DNA of 5,716 nucleotides from Methanobacteriota archaeon (GTDB lineage Archaea; Thermoplasmatota; DTKX01; GCA-020343715): positions 1 through 5,716 of the forward strand of contig JAUVEQ010000201.1 in the NCBI GenBank assembly GCA_030594725.1, in the 5' to 3' direction. A model generated the notes under the pieces. It did not search any database. It saw nothing but the letters and a program-made list of their open reading frames with translations, and was not told the origin of the DNA. Of the stretch, positions 1 through 5,447 are shown piece after piece; positions within the stretch are counted from its first letter, which is position 1, and each line of letters opens with the position of its first letter. A program made the position numbers and the translations under genes.

Positions 1-1479
1 AACGATGACGACATCTACCCCATAACCGAGGAATGGTACCGGGGCGGTTGGCCGAACTACGCGGGCATCCCGGACGCGAGCAACTCCCAGTTCGGGCTCC
101 TCGGCCTCCAGGCGGCAGACCTCTATGCCGACCAGGTCACGATCCCCGCCACGGTCTGGACGGACGCGACCACGTTCATGCAATATTGCCAGAACCAGGC
201 CGACACGAACGAGTTGGAGTGGGCCCACAACACCTCGCTGCCCAGCCACGATGACGGTGGCTTCGTGTACAACGGCTTCCGCAGCAGGACGCCCCTGGGA
301 GAGATGATGTACGAATCCTACGGTTCGATGACCGCCGCTGGCCTCTTCTCCTACCTCGTCAGCGGTCACGGCCCCGACAACCCCGAGGTGGCGGCCGCCA
401 GGGAATGGCTCGATCACGAGTACAACCTGGAGGTCAACCCGAGGATGGTCGGCAAGGGCCTGTACTACTACCTATGGAGCCAGGCCCGGGCGTTGGCGAT
501 GTCGCCCAACGACTGGGTGGTGGACGGCTCTGGCAAGCTCCATGACTGGAGACCCGAGGTCGCCGACTTCTTCCTGGACCTGCAGATGCCCGACGGTGGT
601 TGGCCCGGCAATCCCCAGACCGGATGGAGGGAGGAGGAGTCTGAGCTGGCGGGGATCTACGCCCTCCTCACCCTGCAGACGGGCTACCTCATGGCCCCCG
701 GCCCCGAGCTGACCATCGAGGTCTCGGGCGGGGATATGGTCCGGTTCATCGACCTGGAAGGAAATGTGTTGGCCACGGACTTGACCCGCGGGCTCACCGT
801 CACCGACGACAGCCTGACGTGCACCGACCCCGAGACCTTCCGCAAGGTATGGGTCTCCGTCGGCGGCTCCGATGGTGACACTGCCACGGTGACCGCCACC
901 GGCACCTGGGGGAACGACCGGACATCCAGGACCAGCAGGACCATCGTGCTGGGAGATACGGGTTCCTCCGCCCTGGTGGCCACGGGAGGCTTCAACGGAC
1001 CCTTCGGGCTCAACATCGTCGCCTTCGACCGCGGCCCGGTGCTGGAGCTGGAGGACCCGGGACCCCTGGAATTGGTCAGGGGAGAGACCGAGGTCATCAA
1101 GATCGACCTCCTCGAGACCTCCGGGAACGGTCCCGTGACCGGCATCATGCTCATATCCCATGTCGGCGAGGGCATCGTGGCCGACGTGGACGAGCAGTCC
1201 ATCACCATCCCTGCAGGGGATAAGGGCCAGCTGGGCCTGACCATCTCCGTGTCCGAGGACGTGAAGGCGACCGACGACTGGACCATGGTCCTCGTATCCT
1301 CGACGGCACCCCCGGTCACCATCGAGGTCGAGGTGGTCGAGCCCGAGGAGACCTGGCAACCCACCATCCTTTACTGGTCCATCCTGGGGGTCCTGATCCT
1401 AATCATGCTGATATTCTTCCTTCTGCCCACGAGGGCGAAGCCGACCATCGTGGACGATGACGCGTTCCTCGAGGAGTAA
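1..1479 (+). CDS. Surface-anchored protein with prenyltransferase/squalene-cyclase-like toroid repeats (5' partial)
   Basis: The reading frame is open at the left edge, so the N-terminus (probably a signal peptide) is missing; 492 residues are visible. Residues about 15-230 look like the alpha/alpha-toroid repeats of terpenoid cyclases and prenyltransferases. There are alternating amphipathic helices, a DDGGF turn near residue 84, and a QMPDGGW motif near residue 195 followed by an ELAGIYALLTLQ helix, resembling the Q..DGGW signature. Residues about 235-450 are Gly/Thr/Val-rich and look like beta-sandwich domains. A hydrophobic helix at about 455-476 precedes an Arg/Lys stop-transfer and a short acidic tail, giving a mostly extracellular protein with a C-terminal anchor. 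I see no DxDD cyclase acid motif in the visible part, so an enzymatic role is not supported; binding or a structural role at the cell surface is equally possible. The next gene lies 41 bp downstream on the same strand. Confidence 0.8.
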   Translation, partial: NDDDIYPITEEWYRGGWPNYAGIPDASNSQFGLLGLQAADLYADQVTIPATVWTDATTFMQYCQNQADTNELEWAHNTSLPSHDDGGFVYNGFRSRTPLGEMMYESYGSMTAAGLFSYLVSGHGPDNPEVAAAREWLDHEYNLEVNPRMVGKGLYYYLWSQARALAMSPNDWVVDGSGKLHDWRPEVADFFLDLQMPDGGWPGNPQTGWREEESELAGIYALLTLQTGYLMAPGPELTIEVSGGDMVRFIDLEGNVLATDLTRGLTVTDDSLTCTDPETFRKVWVSVGGSDGDTATVTATGTWGNDRTSRTSRTIVLGDTGSSALVATGGFNGPFGLNIVAFDRGPVLELEDPGPLELVRGETEVIKIDLLETSGNGPVTGIMLISHVGEGIVADVDEQSITIPAGDKGQLGLTISVSEDVKATDDWTMVLVSSTAPPVTIEVEVVEPEETWQPTILYWSILGVLILIMLIFFLLPTRAKPTIVDDDAFLEE

Positions 1480-1494
1480 CCCTTTTCTGCGGCT

Positions 1495-1510
1495 GCACCG
1501 TATCGGGTGC
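1495..1510 (+). promoter_or_regulatory. Small stem-loop overlapping the possible ribosome-binding site of the TTG-started oxidoreductase
   Basis: GCACC (1495-1499) and GGTGC (1506-1510) form a perfect 5-bp stem with a 6-nt loop, ending 10 nt before the TTG start codon. The right arm contains GGTG, the only visible match to the archaeal Shine-Dalgarno core in this gap. The hairpin could therefore hide or present the site. It is short enough to be chance. Confidence 0.3.
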
Positions 1511-1520
1511 GGGGACCGCA

Positions 1521-2915
1521 TTGGCAGACGCGTACGACGTGATCATCGTGGGCTCGGGGCCCGCCGGGATGTTCGCTGCGAGGGAGCTCGACGACAAGGG
1601 CATCGGGAGCATCCTGCTCATCGACGAGGGAAAGACCGCGCGGAAGCGGCATTGCCCCATGGAGCTCGACGGCGTCTGCCACAAGTGCGAGACCTGCAAC
1701 GTGATGCACGGGGTGGGGGGTGCGGGGACCTTCTCCGACGGTACCCTGAACCTGCGGCCAGACATCGGAGGCGACCTCCGGGACCTCACCAAGGACGACA
1801 AGGCCGCATGGGACCTGGTCAAGTACGTGGACGACATCTGGGTCGAGTACGGCGCTCCTCCCATCACGGAGAGGCCCGATCCGGAGGTCGTGGAGAACCT
1901 GATGCGTCGGGCGGCTGAGAACGACGTCCGCTTCATCGACATCATCCAGCGGCACATAGGCTCGGACTACAGCCAGAAGCTCATCGACGATTTCGAGAAG
2001 GACCTCCGCGGCAGGGGCATGGAGTTCCTCCTGGAGACCGTCGTCGAGGACATCCTGATCGAGGACAGGCTGTGCAAAGGTGTCGTCCTCGCGGGAGGCA
2101 AGGAGATCGGTGCGAAGGCCGTGCTCCTTGCGATGGGCCGCGTGGGCTCCAGCTGGCTGGACGGACTCGTCGTCAAGCATGCCATCAACGGCCACTTCGC
2201 ACCGATGGACATCGGTGTCCGCGTCGAGGTTGCCAACATAATCATGGACCCGATAACCTCGGTGAACCGCGACCCCAAGTTCCACATCCGGTCCGACACC
2301 TACGACGATTTTGTTCGTACATTCTGCGCCAACCGGAAGGGGTTCGTGGTGACAGAGCAGTACAAGGGCTTCGTGGGCGTCAACGGCCACTCCATGAGGG
2401 ACCAGACCTCCCCCAACACCAACTTCGCGCTGCTGGTCCGGATCGCCCTCACGGAGCCGGTCGAGAACACCACGGACTACGCCACCTCTGTGGCGAAGCT
2501 GGCCACCACGATAGGCGGGGGCAAGCCCCTGGTCCAGAGGCTGGGGGACCTCAAGAGGGGCCAGAGGACCACCTGGTCCCGCCTCGGCCGGAACCACGTG
2601 GTGCCCACCCTCACGGACGTGACCCCCGGTGACATCTCGATGGCCCTTCCCCACAGGCTGGTGGTCGATGTATTGGAGGCCCTCAAGAAGCTGTCGGGCG
2701 TCATACCTGGGGTGGACTCGGACTCCACACTGCTCTACGCCCCCGAGCTGAAGCTCTACGCGATGGCGCTGGACGTGGACCGCCGGCTGATGACCAACAT
2801 CTCGGGCCTGTTCGCGGCCGGGGACGGTCCAGGTCTGTCTCGCGACCTTGTGAATGCCGCGGCGACGGGCGTGCTCGCGGGCCGGGGCATCCCAAAATGG
2901 TTGGGCAGGGAGTGA
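1521..2915 (+). CDS. FAD-dependent oxidoreductase, COG2509-like
   Basis: This is a 464-residue flavoprotein. The N-terminus carries the Rossmann motif VIIVGSGPAG (residues 7-16) with the dinucleotide-binding acid in LLIDEG (32-37). The C-terminus carries the second FAD motif GLFAAGDGPG (429-438), followed by a helix rich in small residues. Between them, GVGGAGTFSDG (64-74) matches the G.GGAG.FSDG signature I associate with the uncharacterised FAD dehydrogenase family COG2509. Four cysteines (45, 53, 56, 59) just before it form C-x7-C-x2-C-x2-C and could hold a metal or Fe-S centre; that is inference. The substrate is unknown. I chose TTG at 1521 because the next ATG (codon 17) would destroy the FAD-binding strand and glycine motif. 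There is no clear TATA box in the 41 bp upstream, so read-through from the preceding gene is likely. The stop lies 5 bp from the stop of convergent trmJ. Confidence 0.9.
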   Translation: MADAYDVIIVGSGPAGMFAARELDDKGIGSILLIDEGKTARKRHCPMELDGVCHKCETCNVMHGVGGAGTFSDGTLNLRPDIGGDLRDLTKDDKAAWDLVKYVDDIWVEYGAPPITERPDPEVVENLMRRAAENDVRFIDIIQRHIGSDYSQKLIDDFEKDLRGRGMEFLLETVVEDILIEDRLCKGVVLAGGKEIGAKAVLLAMGRVGSSWLDGLVVKHAINGHFAPMDIGVRVEVANIIMDPITSVNRDPKFHIRSDTYDDFVRTFCANRKGFVVTEQYKGFVGVNGHSMRDQTSPNTNFALLVRIALTEPVENTTDYATSVAKLATTIGGGKPLVQRLGDLKRGQRTTWSRLGRNHVVPTLTDVTPGDISMALPHRLVVDVLEALKKLSGVIPGVDSDSTLLYAPELKLYAMALDVDRRLMTNISGLFAAGDGPGLSRDLVNAAATGVLAGRGIPKWLGRE

Positions 2916-2920
2916 GGGAC

Positions 2921-3715
2921 CTAGTCCTCGTCCCCGTCCTCGTCCCCGTCCTCATCCCATGCCTTCCCGGATTTCTCCTCGAGGCGCATGATCCGCTTGG
3001 TGGCACGGCGCACGATGCCCATCATGGTGTGGTACTCCCACTCGGACAGGGTGCTCCTGCCGATTATCCGGCGGATCATGACACGCGTTGCCACCAGCTT
3101 GTGGGGCGGATAGTCGGTGACCTCCATCAGCTCGTCGTAGGCCTCCAGTAGCCTGTCCCGCTCCTCTTGGGAGGCCTTGATGGTGTCGTGGGCCAGGGCG
3201 TAGTCGCGCCTGATCTCGTACAGTATCACAGCGACCGCGTGGGACAGGTTCATGATCGGGTACTCCGGGGATGTGGGGACGGTCACAACGACGTCGCACA
3301 GTGCCAGTTCATCGTTGTAGAGGCCGAAGTCCTCCCTTCCGAACACCAGACCGACCCTTCCCTCCATGTTCGAGATACGCTCGTGGAGTGCCCTGGGCGT
3401 CAGGGGGTTTCGCAGGTGCCGCTTGTCGTTGAGATTGGTGATGCCCGTGGTGGCGGCGGTGAAGTCCAGGCCATCAAGTGCCGACTTGAAGTCGTCGAAG
3501 CGGCGGGCGTTCTCCAGGATGCCCCGAGCGTGGAGGGCCCGCTTGTAGGTGTCCTCCTCGAAGGGCACCCCCTCGACGATGCGAAGCTCGCCCACCTGGA
3601 AGTTCGCCATCACCCGGGCCACGGCGCCCACGTTCCCCGGCGTCTTGGGACCCGCTAGCACCACCACGAAGTCGGGTCCTGTCATGTCGTCCGGCGCTTC
3701 CGTCACATGCTCCAT
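2921..3715 (-). CDS. trmJ: tRNA (cytidine-32)-2'-O-methyltransferase TrmJ-type, SPOUT/SpoU family
   Basis: A 264-residue SPOUT (SpoU/TrmH) methyltransferase that transfers a methyl group from S-adenosylmethionine to a ribose 2'-OH in the tRNA anticodon loop. All three family motifs are present: GNVGAVAR (27-34), GLVFGREDFGL (122-132), and NLSHAV (156-161) in the trefoil-knot region. A helical C-terminal region follows, as in TrmJ; the length is normal. The frame can start at GTG 3736, ATG 3715 or ATG 3683-3685. I prefer 3715 because the TATA-like box at about 3741-3750 would place the transcript start near 3718, excluding the GTG and giving a nearly leaderless mRNA; ATG 3685 sits just before the first strand and remains possible. 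The last 11 residues are an unusual (DEDG)n acidic tail encoded by a 12-bp DNA repeat. The gene is divergent from tRNA-Leu(CAA), whose C32 is a candidate substrate. TrmH-type activity at another position is less likely. Confidence 0.92.
   Translation of the reverse strand: MEHVTEAPDDMTGPDFVVVLAGPKTPGNVGAVARVMANFQVGELRIVEGVPFEEDTYKRALHARGILENARRFDDFKSALDGLDFTAATTGITNLNDKRHLRNPLTPRALHERISNMEGRVGLVFGREDFGLYNDELALCDVVVTVPTSPEYPIMNLSHAVAVILYEIRRDYALAHDTIKASQEERDRLLEAYDELMEVTDYPPHKLVATRVMIRRIIGRSTLSEWEYHTMMGIVRRATKRIMRLEEKSGKAWDEDGDEDGDED
2924..2959 (-). repeat. 12-bp tandem repeat (3 copies) encoding the acidic tail of TrmJ
   Basis: The plus strand reads GTCCTCGTCCCC at 2924-2935 and again at 2936-2947, then the variant GTCCTCATCCCA at 2948-2959. 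The period is four codons, so length changes keep the frame. On the minus strand the two perfect copies encode Gly-Asp-Glu-Asp each; the variant copy encodes Trp-Asp-Glu-Asp. The repeat lies at the very 3' end of trmJ, directly beside the stop. Confidence 0.9.
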
Positions 3716-3740
3716 CGGCGGACCCCATGGCGGCACCTAC

Positions 3741-3754
3741 GAAAAAGCCTTTGC
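3741..3754 (-). promoter_or_regulatory. BRE/TATA-like promoter of trmJ
   Basis: Read on the minus strand, this is GCAAAGGCTTTTTC: a purine/A-rich BRE-like part followed by a T-rich TATA-like part. The centre lies about 27 bp before position 3718, immediately ahead of ATG 3715. The core AAAGGCTT also occurs in the tRNA promoter on the other strand, which supports a real promoter element. Confidence 0.5.
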
Positions 3755-3765
3755 GTCATCCCCGG

Positions 3766-3780
3766 GCGGAAAGGCTTATC
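3766..3780 (+). promoter_or_regulatory. BRE/TATA-like promoter of tRNA-Leu
   Basis: GCGGAAAGGCTTATC has an A-rich BRE-like part and a CTTATC TATA-like core centred near 3776. That is about 31 bp before the mature 5' end of the tRNA (3807), right for a start a few bases upstream of the tRNA. Confidence 0.6.
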
Positions 3781-3806
3781 AGCTGCATATTCCTTCCCTG
3801 GATTGC

Positions 3807-3893
3807 GCGAGGGTAGCCAAGCTTGGTCAAAGGCGCGGGACTCAAGATCCCGTCTCTAGAAGTTCGCGGGTTCAAATCCCTCCCCTCGCACCA
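3807..3893 (+). tRNA. tRNA-Leu(CAA), CCA encoded
   Basis: The acceptor stem GCGAGGG (3807-3813) pairs perfectly with CCCTCGC (3883-3889). Discriminator A is at 3890 and an encoded CCA at 3891-3893. The D arm is GCC/GGC (3816-3818/3832-3834) around a large leucine-type loop with GG. The anticodon stem CGGGA/TCCCG (3836-3840/3848-3852) closes the loop CTCAAGA, giving anticodon CAA (3843-3845), which reads UUG leucine codons. A 13-nt variable region (3853-3865) makes it a class II tRNA, and the T loop is TTCAAAT (3871-3877). Two oddities: the T stem GCGGG/CCCTC has a C-U mismatch at its second pair (3867/3881), and the variable arm can form only about two pairs. No intron is needed. No T-run terminator is visible downstream. 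Confidence 0.95.
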
Positions 3894-3942
3894 CCCTCCA
3901 CACATAGATGGCCCAGCCTGGTCGATGGATGGTCGAGAAGGT

Positions 3943-3995
3943 ACAGAAGATGGTGGCGGGCCCTTGGGTGAGAGACCCGACACCTGACCTTCTGT
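3943..3995 (+). ncRNA. Possible structured RNA element (long interrupted hairpin) downstream of tRNA-Leu
   Basis: Three nested helices stack in order. ACAGAAG (3943-3949) pairs with CTTCTGT (3989-3995). GGTG (3952-3955) pairs with CACC (3981-3984). After a G-A mismatch, CGGG (3957-3960) pairs with CCCG (3976-3979). The internal loop between the first two helices contains GATG opposite CTGA, the base composition of a box C/D kink-turn core, but the usual 3-nt bulge is not correctly placed. There is no ACA box just after the stem. It could be a small RNA, part of the tRNA precursor trailer, or chance. No function is assigned. Confidence 0.25.
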
Positions 3996-4116
3996 GAGAG
4001 GTTAATCCGGCGAGGGCTGCAGGTATAATAATGCCTATCCCTAATCTGTTAGATCCGACCCCGATCGACACCCCGGAGATGGACGTTCGCCCAAGGCGGG
4101 GGCTAACATGGAAGGG

Positions 4117-4129
4117 CAAACATATTTCA
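4117..4129 (+). promoter_or_regulatory. TATA-type promoter of the cupin gene
   Basis: CAAACATATTTCA combines a BRE-like CAAAC with an AT-rich box (4122-4129). Its centre is about 50 bp before ATG 4175, placing transcription start near 4150 with a leader of roughly 25 nt. That leader includes AAGGGGTC just before the start codon, a weak ribosome-binding site. Confidence 0.55.
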
Positions 4130-4174
4130 AGTTCGCCAACGGTGGAACGGACACAAGGCGAAGGGGTCGATATC

Positions 4175-4507
4175 ATGGCTGAAACGGAAGATGAACTCAA
4201 GGCTCAGTCCCTCGGGCTCAAGGACCTGGTCGATTACCAGGACGGCTCGGTGGTCTCAAGGACGTTGATCGACAAGCCCACGGGCACCGTGACGCTGTTC
4301 TCCTTCGACGCGGGTCAGGGCCTCTCGGAGCACACCGCTCCCTTCGACGCCATGGTCAACGTGGTGGACGGCGAGGCCGAGGTCATGATCTCCGGTGAGC
4401 CCCACACCGTCAACGAGGGCGAGATGATAATCATGCCCGCCAACAAGCCCCACGCCCTCCGGGCCAACAAGCCGTTCAAGATGCTCCTCGTGCTTGTCCG
4501 CGATTGA
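4175..4507 (+). CDS. Small single-domain cupin protein
   Basis: A 110-residue protein that is essentially one cupin beta-barrel, the usual size for small COG1917-type cupins. Motif 1 is degenerate: GQGLSEHTAPFDAMVNVVDG (47-66) keeps one histidine (H53), but the second His and the Glu of G(X)5HXH(X)3-4E(X)6G are replaced (A55, and no acid at the Glu position). Motif 2 is G82...P88-A-N-K-P-H93, keeping the histidine. The EHTAPFDA pattern resembles a recognised subgroup, so this is probably native rather than decay. Metal binding may use H53, H93 and perhaps H77, or be absent. The substrate is unknown. The frame extends upstream to ATG 4031, but I start at 4175 because the TATA box at 4122-4129 lies inside the extension and the extra residues are not cupin-like. 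The gene is monocistronic and converges on the lipoprotein gene. Confidence 0.87.
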   Translation: MAETEDELKAQSLGLKDLVDYQDGSVVSRTLIDKPTGTVTLFSFDAGQGLSEHTAPFDAMVNVVDGEAEVMISGEPHTVNEGEMIIMPANKPHALRANKPFKMLLVLVRD

Positions 4508-4514
4508 GTGCAGA

Positions 4515-4555
4515 ACGGAGGCGGGGACGGAGGCGGACGACGGGAACGGGTCCCG
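4515..4555. terminator. Repeat plus hairpin in the gap between two convergent genes
   Basis: The 51-bp gap between the convergent stops holds ACGGAGGCGG twice (4515-4524 and 4527-4536, 12-bp period). A stem-loop follows: CGGGA (4541-4545) paired with TCCCG (4551-4555) around a 5-nt loop. It could act as a bidirectional 3'-end structure. There is no T-run, which is the usual archaeal termination signal, so the terminator role is weakly supported. Confidence 0.25.
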
Positions 4556-4558
4556 ATC

Positions 4559-5302
4559 TCAGGGCGTCTCGAGGACAACCAGGTCCCCGACACCGATGTC
4601 CACGGCGATCAGGATGAACACCTCCGAGGAGTCGAAGACGTCGTTGAAGTAGTTGCCGTCCCGGAACTCGAAACCGGGTGCGATGACGGTCCCGGAACCC
4701 TGGGTCGGTTGGATCTGGACACCGATGTAGCTGGGCACGATCAGGTTCACCCTGCCATTGCCCGTGCCCGCCCGGACTATCAGGTGGTCGACCCGGTTCC
4801 CAGTGAGGTCCAGGGAGATGTCGCCCACTCCGGTCGAGACGGACAGGCTGGCGAGGTCAAGGCCCGCGACGGCGATGTCCGCCGTGCCCTCACCGATCGC
4901 GACGTTCATCTCCATCGGCACCCAGGTGCCGAAGCTTAGGTCCCACTCGTTCCTGGCATCGGATTCGACCTTCAGGTCGGTGTTGGGCTGCCAGATGGTC
5001 AGGTTCCAGATATTGCCCTCGGGATCGTAGGTGAACTTGGGTTTCCACCTGTCGATGTTGTAGGTGAAGGTCCCTTCCATCAGGTTGGTCGCGTCTGGTT
5101 TTATCTCCAGCTCGCCGGTCCCCATCTCGATGTTGACCTTCACGTTCTCGGCGGAGCCAAGCTCCACGAAGTGGTCCTCTGTGCGGAGATCACCGGTCTT
5201 AACGATGTCGTCATCGCCGTTGGAGGTGATGCAACCGGATACCATGACCATTACGGTCAGCACGGTCATGACGATCAATCGATTGGGGACCTTGGTCTCC
5301 AT
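4559..5302 (-). CDS. Secreted lipoprotein with toast-rack-like beta domain (DUF2154/LiaF-like)
   Basis: A 247-residue lipoprotein. Residues 1-23 are a signal peptide with a hydrophobic core rich in Met, Val and Leu, ending in the lipobox V-S-G-C with Cys24 as the lipid-anchored residue. A short Asn/Asp-rich linker follows. From about residue 45 the protein is all beta, with strands separated by regularly spaced G-x-G turns: GTGELEI (61), GEGTADI (138), GVGDISL (158), GTGNGRV (179), GSGTVIAPG (202) and GVGDLVV (237). This ladder, with the N-terminal E-x-V-K-V-x-I-E-M-G-T-G-E-L-x-I pattern, resembles the Toast_rack/DUF2154 family found in LiaF-like proteins and bacterial adhesin-like lipoproteins. 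Its function here is unknown; a sensory or structural role at the cell surface is inference. The frame extends to 5395, but ATG 5302 starts the signal peptide exactly and has a GGAG site 8 nt upstream. The 31-codon extension would also cross the promoter. Confidence 0.85.
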   Translation of the reverse strand: METKVPNRLIVMTVLTVMVMVSGCITSNGDDDIVKTGDLRTEDHFVELGSAENVKVNIEMGTGELEIKPDATNLMEGTFTYNIDRWKPKFTYDPEGNIWNLTIWQPNTDLKVESDARNEWDLSFGTWVPMEMNVAIGEGTADIAVAGLDLASLSVSTGVGDISLDLTGNRVDHLIVRAGTGNGRVNLIVPSYIGVQIQPTQGSGTVIAPGFEFRDGNYFNDVFDSSEVFILIAVDIGVGDLVVLETP

Positions 5303-5310
5303 CAGGACTA

Positions 5311-5314
5311 CTCC
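5311..5314 (-). promoter_or_regulatory. Ribosome-binding site that decides the lipoprotein start
   Basis: On the minus strand GGAG lies 8 nt before ATG 5302, in AGGAGTAG. This supports 5302 rather than the upstream in-frame start at 5395. Confidence 0.6.
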
Positions 5315-5335
5315 TGCTGCTAGAAGTGGCCCCCC

Positions 5336-5344
5336 TTTTATTAA
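5336..5344 (-). promoter_or_regulatory. TATA box of the lipoprotein gene
   Basis: Minus-strand TTAATAAAA, in an AT-rich patch against a GC-rich background, is centred about 38 bp before ATG 5302. The transcript would start near 5314, giving a leader of about a dozen bases. Confidence 0.55.
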
Positions 5345-5419
5345 CAGTATTGGTTTAGTATGATATTCGGTGTATTGGATTTCTTCCAAAGTCACCTTCG
5401 CCGACCCCCCCTGTCTGGG

Positions 5420-5427
5420 TATTTAAA
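5420..5427 (+). promoter_or_regulatory. TATA box of the TnpB-like gene
   Basis: TATTTAAA is centred near 5424, about 24 bp before the ATG ATG at 5448-5453. That is archaeal spacing for a leaderless transcript. It also makes the earlier in-frame ATG at 5433 unlikely, as that codon lies too close to the box. Confidence 0.6.
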
Positions 5428-5447
5428 GGAAAATGGCCTACACATAT

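Larger units (their letters stand above)
3894..4174. other. Intergenic region between tRNA-Leu and the cupin gene
   Basis: This 281-bp stretch has no gene I can support. It holds the 3943-3995 hairpin, a TATA-like GTATAATAA at 4022-4030, a short hairpin CGCC-CAA-GGCG (4088-4098, with C4092-A4094 as loop), and the TATA box that best fits the cupin gene. From 4031 it is open in frame with the cupin gene, but those 48 codons are proline/arginine-rich and unlike a cupin. Confidence 0.6.

Noticed and set aside
472..1359. Long minus-strand open frame opposite the surface-protein gene
   Set aside because: Low-complexity composition and no motif; the plus-strand frame shows coherent toroid, beta and membrane-helix regions.
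1480..1487. CCCTTTTC after the first stop codon as a terminator
   Set aside because: Only four T residues, and the next gene follows within 41 bp without a visible promoter; read-through is more likely.
1371..2654. Long minus-strand open frame opposite the oxidoreductase gene
   Set aside because: It is a shadow of the high-GC coding strand: the protein is rich in His, Val, Asp and Gly without motifs, while the plus-strand frame has both FAD motifs.
3943..3995. H/ACA guide RNA
   Set aside because: There is no ACA box within a few bases of the 3' side of the hairpin and no clear pseudouridylation pocket.
3908..3997. Short plus-strand open frame (about 29 codons) just after the tRNA
   Set aside because: No ribosome-binding site or promoter of its own, and the segment is better explained by the overlapping RNA hairpin or as non-coding DNA.
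4010..4016. GCGAGGG, a second copy of the tRNA acceptor 7-mer, as an integration (att) remnant
   Set aside because: Integrases duplicate the tRNA 3' end over longer stretches; this is only 7 bp of the 5' arm in GC-rich DNA, and there is no integrase gene nearby.
5404..5420. ACCC...GGGT as the left-end hairpin of an IS200/IS605-type element
   Set aside because: Only four pairs around a C-run and it overlaps the TATA box; without the right end or an empty site it cannot be called.
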